A stretch of 16,256 bases of DNA from RGIG7213 sp045652135 (GTDB lineage: Bacteria; Bacillota; Clostridia; Oscillospirales; CAG-272): assembly GCA_045652135.1 (NCBI GenBank), contig JAZRTS010000201.1:1-16256 (forward strand), in the 5' to 3' direction. The position numbers were made by a program, and so were the translations under genes. Position 1 is the stretch's first letter. Each line of letters opens with the position of its first letter. This document shows, one piece after another, positions 1-7,287 of this stretch. The notes beneath the pieces were generated by a model. That model was not told the DNA's origin and made no database searches. It saw only the letters and a program-made list of their open reading frames with translations.

Positions 1-855
1 AAAAAGCTGTCGAATTTCGTTATATGCGTAGGAACTCCATTTCTGGTTTTAGGCGGTTTGTTGGGAACAAATGACAAAAGCTTTGAAAATTTAAAATCGG
101 GCCTTGTGATAATCCTCGTCGGTATATGTATTTATATTTTCACAGCCGCAGTAGCTTTCGTATCAACACGTCCGATAAAGGACAGCGCTGAAAGGTGCAT
201 AGGAGAGTTTGCACTTCTTTTTGCCAATACCGGCTTTATGGGATTTCCTGTTTTAAAAGCACTTTTCGGTGATGAAAAGGGTGCTTTTTACGGTTCGTTT
301 TACATAATAGCATTTAACCTTGTAATATGGACCTACGGCATATTTGTAATATCAAAAAGCGGAAGCGGCGTAAAAATAAAGCCTGTGAATATGATTTTGA
401 ACTACGGAACCGTTCCGTGTATTTTGGGAATAATACTGTATATGCTTCCGTGGCAACTTCCCACCGTTGTTACAGATGCATTCAAGATGGTAGGAGATAT
501 CACGATTCCCTGTTCGATGTTCATAATCGGCGGAGTTATTGCGACAATTCCTTTCAGAAAGATATTTTCCGATCTCAAAGTATATATCCTCCTATTTATA
601 AAACTTTTCGCCATACCGCTTATGGCCTCAGGCATTGCAAGTCTTTTGGGACTTTCTGATTTTTACGTGTATTTCGTTGCCATTATGACTGCATTACCGT
701 GCGCATCAAATACTGTTATGTATGCCGAAAAATACGACGTTGCACCTGAATTCGGAGCAAAACTTACAGGAATATCTACAGTTTTATCAGTCGTTACAGT
801 TCCCGTTGTTTTAAGTATAGTTAATAAACTGTTTATCAGCGTTACGATCTACTGA
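1..855 (+). CDS. AEC (auxin efflux carrier) family transporter, 5' end outside window
   Basis: The reading frame is open from base 1, so this is the C-terminal 284 residues of a longer protein; the TTG at 58 is an internal codon, not a start. The fragment is very hydrophobic, with about seven predicted membrane segments separated by short polar loops. The C-terminal part has the family's characteristic stretch around NTVMYAEKYDV followed by a final hydrophobic helix, and the half upstream carries a GFPV segment typical of the membrane transport protein family PF03547. Members export or import small organic anions such as malate or other carboxylates; the substrate cannot be read from the sequence. 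The next gene starts 28 bases downstream on the same strand with no promoter or terminator visible between them, so co-transcription is likely. Family call fairly sure, substrate unknown. Confidence 0.85.
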   Translation, partial: KKLSNFVICVGTPFLVLGGLLGTNDKSFENLKSGLVIILVGICIYIFTAAVAFVSTRPIKDSAERCIGEFALLFANTGFMGFPVLKALFGDEKGAFYGSFYIIAFNLVIWTYGIFVISKSGSGVKIKPVNMILNYGTVPCILGIILYMLPWQLPTVVTDAFKMVGDITIPCSMFIIGGVIATIPFRKIFSDLKVYILLFIKLFAIPLMASGIASLLGLSDFYVYFVAIMTALPCASNTVMYAEKYDVAPEFGAKLTGISTVLSVVTVPVVLSIVNKLFISVTIY

Positions 856-883
856 TTTTATGCCGTTTGGCAGAGGAAATTGA

Positions 884-2383
884 ATGAAAAAAATTGTTTT
901 AATACTTATAAGCTTTTTACTTGTTTTCTCCTATGTTGGCTGTAACGGTTCGCAAACCGACACAGATTCAACTGACGGGAGTGTTACCGATTCCCCGAAA
1001 GACGATATAATACTTGCAGACGGTGACAAAATAATCGCAAGTGTTGACGGAATAGACATATCCGTATATGCGCTCAGATATTTCTTTGTCAGTGCATACA
1101 GAGATTTTTATCAAACAAACTATTCCGACATTTCAAAGTATTTTGATCCAAATGTACCGCTTCGCGATCAAGTGCCGACACATCCTGATTACAAAGAATA
1201 TGCAACGTGGTACGATTATTTTCTCTCTGTCGGAAAACGTGATCTTGAATATTATATTGCTTTTGCAAGAGATGCAAAAAAAGACGGTATTGAATTAACT
1301 GACGAAGAAAAAGCATCCGTGGATGCATTAATTGCAGATATGGAAGAAAATGCAAAAAGTTACGATGCCACTTTTTCTGAATATATGGAAGAGTTTGAAA
1401 TGATGGGGCCGGGTATCACCACAGATACCGTAAGAGAAGCTTACTACCTTTTCCAGCTTGCAACCAAATACTCAAAAATCAAGTACGATTCTTTTGATAT
1501 AACGTCTGATGATATAGAAAAAGAATACCTTGAAAACAAGAAAAATTATTCGACTGTTGACTACAATGTTTTTACGGTAGTTCCGAAATTCGATGCAACG
1601 AGCACGGATGAGGAAAAAGAAAATGCAAAACAGGAGGCCCTTGACAAAGCTGATACTTTCATATCATACGTTGAATCGGGTACGGACTTTTACGAAGCTT
1701 ACAAGCTCACATATCCAGACCTTACAGATACGCAATACACGGAATTTCTGAATTCTTACTCCTTTGAAAAAGTCGAATACGTCAAAGACAATGAGCTTTC
1801 CGAGTGGCTGTTTTCAGAGGACAGAAAAGACGGCGAGATAAACAAGACCGTTGATACACAGGGTAAAATCAAAATAGTAGAAATCACCAAAACCGCATCC
1901 AAGATAGACGATCCGGTTTTAAACGTAAGGTATATTTATATAGACCTCTCCCTCGGTCACTATAACGAATTGACGGCGCCGACACTTGCTGAAGAAATAA
2001 TAGGAAACATTAAGAGTGCAACCGATAAAGATAAAGAATTTGCTTCACTCGTTGAAGTTTATTCAGACGATACCAATACAAATAAAACCGGAGGACTTAT
2101 GGAGAATATAATTTCCACGAGCACAGCCCTTCCGCAAAACGTTATTGATTGGTGCTTTGAAGACGAACGTAAGCTTTACGATTGCGGTTACCAGAAATAT
2201 GAAAGCTACGGTGTTGTTTGCGGGTATTTCATAACGTTCATTTCATCATACGGCAGACCATATTATGAATACGTTATCGAAACGAAGCTTAAGAGCAACA
2301 TGCTTTCAGAGTATATTGAAGATATAACAAAAAATCTTACACCGGAATACGATAATACCCTTTCAACTCTTATATATAAGTAA
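884..2383 (+). CDS. Lipoprotein with SurA/PrsA-like architecture and a degenerate parvulin-type PPIase domain
   Basis: 499 residues starting at an ATG preceded by an AGAGGAAA ribosome binding site. Residues 1-20 form a lipoprotein signal peptide (MKK, hydrophobic core, YVGC with Cys20 as lipidation site), so the protein should be anchored to the outer face of the membrane. Residues about 45-330 are helix-rich and acidic, like the chaperone part of SurA/PrsA proteins. Residues about 346-450 align by eye with a parvulin domain: the first strand reads VRYIYID, followed by an EFASLVEVYSDD segment and a TGG turn. The two histidines normally found in this fold (in HILV near the start and GYHI near the end) are replaced by Tyr and Phe. 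I infer a secretion-side folding chaperone whose isomerase activity may be lost. Probably in one transcript with the upstream transporter; no functional link between them is evident. Confidence 0.75.
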   Translation: MKKIVLILISFLLVFSYVGCNGSQTDTDSTDGSVTDSPKDDIILADGDKIIASVDGIDISVYALRYFFVSAYRDFYQTNYSDISKYFDPNVPLRDQVPTHPDYKEYATWYDYFLSVGKRDLEYYIAFARDAKKDGIELTDEEKASVDALIADMEENAKSYDATFSEYMEEFEMMGPGITTDTVREAYYLFQLATKYSKIKYDSFDITSDDIEKEYLENKKNYSTVDYNVFTVVPKFDATSTDEEKENAKQEALDKADTFISYVESGTDFYEAYKLTYPDLTDTQYTEFLNSYSFEKVEYVKDNELSEWLFSEDRKDGEINKTVDTQGKIKIVEITKTASKIDDPVLNVRYIYIDLSLGHYNELTAPTLAEEIIGNIKSATDKDKEFASLVEVYSDDTNTNKTGGLMENIISTSTALPQNVIDWCFEDERKLYDCGYQKYESYGVVCGYFITFISSYGRPYYEYVIETKLKSNMLSEYIEDITKNLTPEYDNTLSTLIYK

Positions 2384-2396
2384 AATAAAGTAAAAT

Positions 2397-2428
2397 AAAT
2401 TACCGCAGACAATGTCTGCGGTAATTTT
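2397..2428. terminator. Bidirectional hairpin terminator between convergent genes
   Basis: A perfect 15-bp inverted repeat (AAATTACCGCAGACA at 2397-2411 against 2413-2427) around a single central base. It starts 13 bases after the lipoprotein stop on the plus strand and ends 5 bases before the methyltransferase stop on the minus strand. The AT-rich stem base gives a short T run on the plus strand, and on the minus strand the stem is followed by a T-rich stretch, so it can serve both genes. Confidence 0.85.
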
Positions 2429-2432
2429 ACGC

Positions 2433-3572
2433 TCAAAATACGTTTTTAAAATGCGGAGTTGCATTATATTCTTCGCAAAGTTTAAGATACTTTTCTTTTT
2501 CGGCTTCACTGCCCGATGACGTTCTTATAGCTTTTATCATCGTATTTTTCGGTGTTTCCTCAGGGTCGATAAATTCGAGGCACGTGACTGAATATCCGCA
2601 TGACTTGAGTCCCTGGCAGCGTAATGCATCCGTAATGAGTGATGAAAGTTTCTGCTTTAAAATAGGATAATCCGTGACAAACGAAATCTGATCCGATTTT
2701 ATCTTTCCTGCCAATTCGTGCTGACAACAAGGCGTCGAAAGAATAACGGGAGTTTTATCAAGTACCGCCTTGTTAAGTACAATATCCGTTGCGATATCAC
2801 AAGCGTGAAGTGACATTACCATATGAGGCTTTGAAGGAATCGTTACCTCATTTATATCGCCGTGGAAAAATACAAGTCCGCTAAATGACAGCTTGTCAGC
2901 AACCGAAGAACAGTATTCTATTACATCCTTTTTAAGATCAATACCGTATATCTTTATATTTTTTCCGAGAATTTCGCTGAAATAGTAATACACGGCAAAT
3001 GACAGATAGCTTTTTCCGCAGCACAGATCCCAGATCACTATGTCATCGTCGGGCAAATATTTAAGGGTATCTTTTATTATTTCCAAAAATTTATTTATCT
3101 GTCTGAATTTACTCTGTCTTTTATCGTGTATTCTGCCGTTTGAATCCTGTATTCCGAGTTCAACGAGAAAATCAAATTTCGTGTTAGGAGAAAGAATATA
3201 CTCTTTTTCACGATTTTGCGAGAGAACTCCAACCGCGCCTTCAGCTTTTTTGATTTTGTTTATAAATGCGAATTTACCGGATTTTGATTTTTTTCCTTCG
3301 GCTATACCGCCAATATCAACTATATTTATCTGCCCGTATTTTTTTTCGAATTCTTCAACTATGTACGAAGGAGCATTTTCGAGCGGTACGTTTACGTGCT
3401 TTGCTCCGCCTGCGGTGAACAGTATTTCCATTTGAAGCATGGTTTCGTCTTTTATTTTGACTAACTTCGCCACGGCTCTGTCAATGGATCTGTTCTCGGA
3501 TTTTGAAAGTACTATTTTTTTGAGTGTTCTGCCTTCGATGCATTTTGCAACGGTTTCTGCTATTCTTATCAT
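2433..3572 (-). CDS. Class I SAM-dependent methyltransferase, Methyltransf_32-like, substrate unknown
   Basis: 379 residues from the ATG at 3572, which has an AAAGAGGT ribosome binding site five bases upstream; the open frame reaches a TTG at 3602, but that would start inside a hairpin and has no such site. The Rossmann-type core begins near residue 178 with the SAM motif IWDLCCGKSYLSF, then an acidic strand end (IYGIDLKK), SLHACDIATD near residue 257 and TPCCQHEL near residue 282. This combination resembles bacterial Methyltransf_32 (PF13679) proteins, related to the methyltransferase part of GSTCD. The first 150 residues form a separate domain I do not recognise, with a basic DKRQSKFRQIN linker just before the core. 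The basic character suggests an RNA substrate, but that is inference. It may be read from the upstream DUF378 promoter. Confidence 0.8.
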   Translation of the reverse strand: MIRIAETVAKCIEGRTLKKIVLSKSENRSIDRAVAKLVKIKDETMLQMEILFTAGGAKHVNVPLENAPSYIVEEFEKKYGQINIVDIGGIAEGKKSKSGKFAFINKIKKAEGAVGVLSQNREKEYILSPNTKFDFLVELGIQDSNGRIHDKRQSKFRQINKFLEIIKDTLKYLPDDDIVIWDLCCGKSYLSFAVYYYFSEILGKNIKIYGIDLKKDVIEYCSSVADKLSFSGLVFFHGDINEVTIPSKPHMVMSLHACDIATDIVLNKAVLDKTPVILSTPCCQHELAGKIKSDQISFVTDYPILKQKLSSLITDALRCQGLKSCGYSVTCLEFIDPEETPKNTMIKAIRTSSGSEAEKEKYLKLCEEYNATPHFKNVF

Positions 3573-3591
3573 TTTTACCTCTTTGAATAAA

Positions 3592-3615
3592 GGGAGTTGC
3601 AAATTGACAACTCCC
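3592..3615 (-). terminator. Hairpin between DUF378 gene and methyltransferase, possible leaky terminator
   Basis: An 8-bp perfect stem (GGGAGTTG at 3592-3599 against CAACTCCC at 3608-3615) with an 8-base loop. On the minus strand it lies 10 bases after the DUF378 stop, is followed by TTTATT, and ends about 20 bases before the methyltransferase start. The short, interrupted T run suggests partial termination, which would lower expression of the downstream gene relative to DUF378. An RNA processing or stability hairpin is the alternative. Confidence 0.55.
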
Positions 3616-3625
3616 CTTGTTGATC

Positions 3626-3841
3626 TTACATATTATCGACGCCTTCAAGCTCATCACTTCGTCTGAACAGAAGTGATATGCACCAAAGACCTGCCAAAGC
3701 TACCACGGCGAATATAATGCGGCTTACAACTGCCGTTTGTCCGCCGAAGATCCAACCTACCACATCGAAATTGAATATGCCTATGCTACCCCAGTTCAAT
3801 GCGCCGATAATAACGAGAATAAGTGCTATTCTGTCTAACAC
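3626..3841 (-). CDS. DUF378 family small membrane protein (YuzA-like)
   Basis: A 71-residue protein of two hydrophobic helices. It carries the hallmark IGALNWGSIGIFNFDVVGWIFG segment of DUF378 in the first half (residues about 12-33), then a second membrane helix (residues about 38-60) and a short charged tail, RRSDELEGVDN. The family function is unknown; members are short integral membrane proteins. The start is a GTG; an AAGGA sits nine bases upstream, so the ribosome binding site is acceptable but not strong, and I see no better start. It is separated from the DUF4097 gene by about 97 bases and followed by a hairpin and the methyltransferase gene. Confidence 0.85.
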   Translation of the reverse strand: MLDRIALILVIIGALNWGSIGIFNFDVVGWIFGGQTAVVSRIIFAVVALAGLWCISLLFRRSDELEGVDNM

Positions 3842-3916
3842 GGTTAATAATCCTTGTTTTATCCAAAATCCCTTTCAGAAATAATGAACGGCAGCGGTAT
3901 TCGTTGCCGCAACATT

Positions 3917-3946
3917 ATTGTACGCGGTAATTAGATAATTATTCAA
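3917..3946 (-). promoter_or_regulatory. Weak candidate promoter for the DUF378 gene
   Basis: On the minus strand TTGAAT (3941-3946) is separated by 18 bases from TACAAT (3917-3922). The -35 box overlaps the last codons of the DUF4097 gene. The gap otherwise holds only a GC-rich 5-bp hairpin (about 3889-3908) lacking a good T tract. The match is modest and could be chance in AT-rich DNA. Confidence 0.35.
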
Positions 3947-4856
3947 CGGAAATTTTTTCCGTTGCCGTGATCTTCACATCGCCGTCAAAGGCGCAAATGT
4001 CGATTTTATTCTGCAAATTGGGATTGTACGTTTTATGGTAGATATTATACTGTATGTCGAGAAGTGATATTTTTCCAAGCGGCGCTTCAATGTCGTAATT
4101 ATATTTTTCAAGGTCATCCGCGCACGCAAGCGTTACATCCTTACCGGCTTCTACAAATATTTCGCCTGCGGATATCTCACCGTCAAATTTGCCTTCTCCG
4201 GCATAAGCGCGGACTGTTTTTGCGATTATTCCGTCAAGCGTAATATCGCCGGATTTATTTATCTTCAGTGAAACAACTGAGCTTGTTTCTATGTTTTTAA
4301 GATCAATATTTCCGGATTCAACTGTAACGTTATAATCAGCATCGCAATTTGAATTTATTATCTCAACATCACCGTTTCCGACATTGACATTGAATACTTT
4401 TATATCAAACGTGTCCGTAACGTAAACTGTTACGCTTTTTCTTCCGAGAGTTTTACCGCTTAAAAAATCGTTGACATAATATCTGAATCCTTTAAACGCA
4501 ATCTCACCCTGCGCAAGATCCGTAAGCGAAAGAATATTCATTCCCGCCTGCATAACCAATGCTTTGTTTTCTACCTGACAAAGATACTTCGTAGATGAGA
4601 AATTTTTGATTTCAATCTTATTGCTGTCGGCGCCGCAAACTATCTTTACATCTGCATCACCGGCATTGATCTCAATTTTGCCAATATCATCAGAGGTGAA
4701 ATCATAAGTATTTACAATTTCATCATCTTCATTTTTGGTATCGTAAAGCTGTATGCCTTGTGCTTTAGCCTGAACTATGCCTACTGAACAGGTGATAAGA
4801 CCTGCAATGATGAGAAAAACGGAAATAATGAGAAATACAATAGATACAGGTTTCAT
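3939..4856 (-). CDS. DUF4097-like membrane-anchored beta-repeat protein
   Basis: 305 residues with one N-terminal hydrophobic helix (residues about 5-28) and no lipobox, so it is probably a signal anchor with the rest outside the membrane. The remainder is made of short beta-strand repeats of the type 'G-x-V-x-I' in which Asp, Asn and Gly alternate with hydrophobic residues (for example VNVNVGNGDVEIINSN and KINKSGDITLDG), as in the beta-helical DUF4097 proteins. It starts inside the stop codon of the DUF1700 gene (ATGA overlap at 4853-4856), indicating translational coupling. DUF1700 and DUF4097 proteins are commonly encoded together; their joint role is not firmly established, cell-envelope sensing being a usual guess. 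Domain call good, function unknown. Confidence 0.8.
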   Translation of the reverse strand: MKPVSIVFLIISVFLIIAGLITCSVGIVQAKAQGIQLYDTKNEDDEIVNTYDFTSDDIGKIEINAGDADVKIVCGADSNKIEIKNFSSTKYLCQVENKALVMQAGMNILSLTDLAQGEIAFKGFRYYVNDFLSGKTLGRKSVTVYVTDTFDIKVFNVNVGNGDVEIINSNCDADYNVTVESGNIDLKNIETSSVVSLKINKSGDITLDGIIAKTVRAYAGEGKFDGEISAGEIFVEAGKDVTLACADDLEKYNYDIEAPLGKISLLDIQYNIYHKTYNPNLQNKIDICAFDGDVKITATEKISVE

Positions 4857-5755
4857 ATCTTATCAAATGCTCCTTTCGCAGATTCGTACAAGCGTTTAAG
4901 CTGCGCGATAACAAACTTTACAAGCACCACAAGTTTTTTGAAAAGGAACGGTGCAAGTCTTACAACAAAATTGTAAAGCAAAATTCCCACAAGCATTGTC
5001 ACGCCGCCTGCGGCAATTCCGATGCCTATCTCATATATGCCTGCAGGCATAGATACGCCAAGCTGTGTAATACCGTATATCATGGCCACGAGTGCAAATG
5101 CCGTACCTGCCGCTGTTATAAGTACAAGTAATGCCGCACTGCAAGCAATAAGTCCCGCGACGGCTACAAAAAGCGATGCGAGAAGCATTGCAATAATCAA
5201 GAGGAAAAACAAAATCACCGGTGAAAGAATTATAAGACCTATGGTAAACGGTGTTATCTCTTTCTTGGATTTTGAACTTTTCGAAATTTTTTTAGCTGTA
5301 GCTTTTTTTGTTGTGTTTTTCTTTTGAGTATTATTCTTGGGCTTCGACTGAGATTTTCCCGAAGGAACACGCTTGACGTCACTGTCGTCATCCTCATCAA
5401 GAAGCTTATTTATATCATTTTCCTTTTTAGAGGAATCATTCACATTTACGTCTGCGACTCCTTTTTTCTCCGCATCATCAGCTTTTTTCAAAGTTTCGTC
5501 CGGAACCGTAACTATCGTAGCTTCTTCTGCAGGCTGTTCGGCATTTTTTGCCACAGCGCGTCTGTAATCCTTGAGTAACTTTTCAGCAACCTTCTTGTCG
5601 CCTCCAAGCTCCTCGATTTTTTGGGCGCACTCTTCTTCCGAAAGACTTGACAAATGACTGTCAAAATATTTTATGCGCCTGTCCACCTCGTCCTTTGGCA
5701 TATCCCCTTCTGACAAGTGTAATGAAAGTAAAGTTAAAAACAGATCTTTTTCCAA
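4853..5755 (-). CDS. DUF1700/HAAS-domain multi-pass membrane protein with long Lys-rich linker
   Basis: I place the start at the TTG at 5755, which has AGGAGGT ending seven bases upstream and gives an N terminus (MEKDLFLTLLSLHL) at the usual place for the family; the open frame runs to another TTG at 5803 but that would put the ribosome binding site inside the gene. Residues 1-65 form the HAAS helical domain (EVDRRIKYFDSHL, then EECAQKIEELGGDKKVAEKLL). Residues about 66-127 are acidic and Lys-rich by turns; residues about 128-166 are a basic Lys/Ser/Thr tail. From about 170 to 264 there are three or four membrane helices, then an amphipathic basic C terminus. It is coupled to the DUF4097 gene downstream. 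The PadR-type repressor often found just upstream of such pairs is absent. Confidence 0.8.
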   Translation of the reverse strand: MEKDLFLTLLSLHLSEGDMPKDEVDRRIKYFDSHLSSLSEEECAQKIEELGGDKKVAEKLLKDYRRAVAKNAEQPAEEATIVTVPDETLKKADDAEKKGVADVNVNDSSKKENDINKLLDEDDDSDVKRVPSGKSQSKPKNNTQKKNTTKKATAKKISKSSKSKKEITPFTIGLIILSPVILFFLLIIAMLLASLFVAVAGLIACSAALLVLITAAGTAFALVAMIYGITQLGVSMPAGIYEIGIGIAAGGVTMLVGILLYNFVVRLAPFLFKKLVVLVKFVIAQLKRLYESAKGAFDKI

Positions 5756-5790
5756 AATAAGACCTCCTGCCTCACAAATAAAATTTATGA

Positions 5791-5819
5791 TTGATTTATT
5801 CAAAATATTGTGATATAAT
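5791..5819 (+). promoter_or_regulatory. Promoter for trmB-relQ
   Basis: TTGATT (5791-5796), a 17-base spacer, then TGATATAAT, an extended -10 with TATAAT at 5814-5819. Predicted start about 5826, giving an untranslated leader of about 84 bases before trmB. The -10 box forms the left arm of an inverted repeat whose right arm is the minus-strand -10. Confidence 0.7.
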
Positions 5820-5839
5820 CATACTATAAGATTATATCA
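5811..5839. repeat. Perfect 10-bp inverted repeat containing both -10 boxes
   Basis: TGATATAATC (5811-5820) and GATTATATCA (5830-5839) are exact reverse complements separated by nine bases. Each arm contains a complete extended -10 box for its own strand. The repeat could simply be the meeting of two promoters, or it could also be a dimeric regulator's operator. Confidence 0.8.
5831..5839 (-). promoter_or_regulatory. Extended -10 promoter for DUF1700-DUF4097
   Basis: Read on the minus strand the right arm is TGATATAAT, an ideal extended -10. No convincing -35 lies 16-18 bases upstream (the position reads ATTATT), so it would depend on the TGn element. Predicted start about 5824, about 69 bases ahead of the DUF1700 start. 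Confidence 0.55.
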
Positions 5840-5909
5840 TTGTTTTTTGGTAAAATAATATACAATTTTTAACTTTTTAAAAAATATTTAAACGAAATAG
5901 GACATATTT

Positions 5910-6536
5910 ATGAGAGTACGAAAGAAAAAACACGGTGCTGAGCGCCTTGCCGCTTGCGAAAACTACTTTTTCCACGCTTGCGAAAATATAAGCGAGATAT
6001 TCGAAAACGATAATCCGGTACATATTGAGATAGGTTGCGGAAAAGGAAATTTTGTAAGGGATATGGCAAAAAAATATCCCGAAATAAATTTTATAGCAGT
6101 TGAAAAAATAACCGACGTTATGGTATGCTGTGCCGAAAAAATAAAATCGGAGGAGCTTTCTAACGTCCGTGTCCTGTGCGCAGACGCAAAAACACTCGCA
6201 GAAGCGATACCCGCAAATTCTGTTGACAGAATTTATCTTAATTTCTCCGATCCGTGGCCGAAGGCAGGACATAAAAAACGCAGACTTACACACAAGATCT
6301 TCCTCGATGTTTACAAGCAGATATTGAAGCCCGACGGAAGCATAGCCCTTAAAACAGACAACGATTCCCTTTTTGAGTTTTCTCTTGAAGAGTTTGCCGC
6401 AAACGGCTTTACACTCGATGAGGTGTCATACGACTTACATTCAAGCGAATTTGCAAAAGAAAACGTAATGACGGAATATGAAGCAAACTTTTCAAAGCAA
6501 GGCATACCGATAAAACGGTGTGTTGCAAAACTTTGA
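5910..6536 (+). CDS. trmB: tRNA (guanine-N7-)-methyltransferase
   Basis: TrmB transfers a methyl group from SAM to N7 of G46 in the variable loop of many tRNAs. The 208-residue length is normal for the family. The N terminus MRVRKKKHGAERL is the typical basic opening; HIEIGCGKGNF (38-48) is SAM motif I, FIAVEKITDV the acidic end of the second strand, and NFSDPWPKAGHKKRRL (111-126) the diagnostic TrmB motif containing the catalytic Asp and the Pro-Trp-Pro turn. TEYEANF near residue 188 is the conserved C-terminal element. The ATG is preceded by AGGA. It is first in a two-gene unit with the alarmone synthetase 12 bases downstream and is driven by the extended -10 promoter about 84 bases upstream. 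Confidence 0.95.
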   Translation: MRVRKKKHGAERLAACENYFFHACENISEIFENDNPVHIEIGCGKGNFVRDMAKKYPEINFIAVEKITDVMVCCAEKIKSEELSNVRVLCADAKTLAEAIPANSVDRIYLNFSDPWPKAGHKKRRLTHKIFLDVYKQILKPDGSIALKTDNDSLFEFSLEEFAANGFTLDEVSYDLHSSEFAKENVMTEYEANFSKQGIPIKRCVAKL

Positions 6537-6548
6537 CGGAGTAGAAAT

Positions 6549-7223
6549 ATGGACAGAAAACAGCAGTTTATCGATTTTCTTTCTGAAAAATCAAATGCAG
6601 AGCTTAAAGAAATGACGGATAATATGAAAATACTTATGTCATATTACCGTTGTGCTATGTTTGAAATAGAAACAAAATTCCGTGTGCTTAACGAGCAGTT
6701 TTCGATAGAACACGAAAGAAATCCGATAGAAAGCATAAAAACACGTTTAAAAAGCATCGAAAGCATACGTGAAAAGACGGTGCGGAAGGAAATTCCCTTT
6801 TCGGTACAGTCTATAGAGGAAAATCTCTGTGATATTGCGGGTGTGCGTGTTATATGCAGTTTTATTGACGACATATATATGCTTGCCGATTGCCTTACCT
6901 CACAGGACGATGTTACGCTGATAAACGCGAAAGATTACATAAAAGATCCGAAGCCGAACGGTTACCGAAGCTTACACCTGATCGTTGAGATACCGATTTT
7001 TTTGAGAAACGAGAAACGCTTTGTGAAGGTTGAAGTACAGCTTCGCACGATTGCTATGGAAACATGGGCAAGGCTCGAACACAGAATGAGGTATAAAAAG
7101 AATCTTTCGGAAGATCTTTTAAAGCAAACCGAAAACGAGCTTCTTGAATGTGCAGAGTTAAGCAATACACTTGACATAAAAATGCAAAACATCAGAAACA
7201 AGATCGAGGGCGAATACATTTAA
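6549..7223 (+). CDS. relQ: Small alarmone synthetase, RelQ/YjbM-like (p)ppGpp synthetase
   Basis: A 224-residue single-domain RelA/SpoT-type synthetase that transfers pyrophosphate from ATP to GDP or GTP to make (p)ppGpp. Visible motifs in order: IKTRLKS (63-69, nucleotide-binding basic loop), DIAGVRVIC (95-103), KPNGYRSLH (135-143, substrate-binding Tyr), EVQLRT (162-167, metal-binding Glu in the ExQ form) and WARLEHRMRYK (173-183). There is no HD hydrolase domain and no TGS/ACT regulatory region, so it is a small synthetase; the C-terminal helix after residue 185 resembles the oligomerising helix of RelQ. The gene sits 12 bases after trmB with GGAG before its ATG, so both are probably one transcript. 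RelQ rather than RelP is a judgement from overall similarity. Confidence 0.88.
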   Translation: MDRKQQFIDFLSEKSNAELKEMTDNMKILMSYYRCAMFEIETKFRVLNEQFSIEHERNPIESIKTRLKSIESIREKTVRKEIPFSVQSIEENLCDIAGVRVICSFIDDIYMLADCLTSQDDVTLINAKDYIKDPKPNGYRSLHLIVEIPIFLRNEKRFVKVEVQLRTIAMETWARLEHRMRYKKNLSEDLLKQTENELLECAELSNTLDIKMQNIRNKIEGEYI

Positions 7224-7242
7224 GTGAAATTTGCACTTTTTT
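7222..7242 (+). terminator. Weak terminator overlapping the relQ stop codon
   Basis: AAGTG (7222-7226) pairs with CACTT (7234-7238) around a seven-base loop, followed by more T residues to 7242. The stem is only 5 bp and starts in the stop codon. It is the only candidate end signal before the next promoter at 7253. Confidence 0.4.
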
Positions 7243-7252
7243 CAAAAATCTA

Positions 7253-7281
7253 TTGACTTTCTCGAATTAAAGTGCTATAAT
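7253..7281 (+). promoter_or_regulatory. Promoter of the T-box / phenylacetate-CoA ligase operon
   Basis: TTGACT (7253-7258), 17 bases, then TATAAT (7276-7281) preceded by TGC, an extended -10. Predicted start about 7288, just ahead of T-box stem I. Near-consensus, so expression should be set mainly by the downstream riboswitch. Confidence 0.85.
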
Positions 7282-7287
7282 ATGCCC

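Noticed and set aside
3573..3602. In-frame TTG extension of the methyltransferase to 3602
   Set aside because: It starts inside the hairpin at 3592-3615 and lacks a ribosome binding site, while the ATG at 3572 has AAAGAGGT at ideal spacing.
3889..3908. GC-rich inverted repeat considered as a terminator for DUF4097
   Set aside because: Only a 5-bp stem with an 11-base loop and no T tract; too weak to list as a terminator.
5022..5327. Long plus-strand open frames opposite the DUF1700 gene
   Set aside because: Antisense shadow of the membrane and linker region; no ribosome binding site or recognisable domain.
5756..5803. In-frame TTG extension of the DUF1700 protein to 5803
   Set aside because: The AGGAGGT sits downstream of it and points to the TTG at 5755; the extra residues are not part of the HAAS domain.
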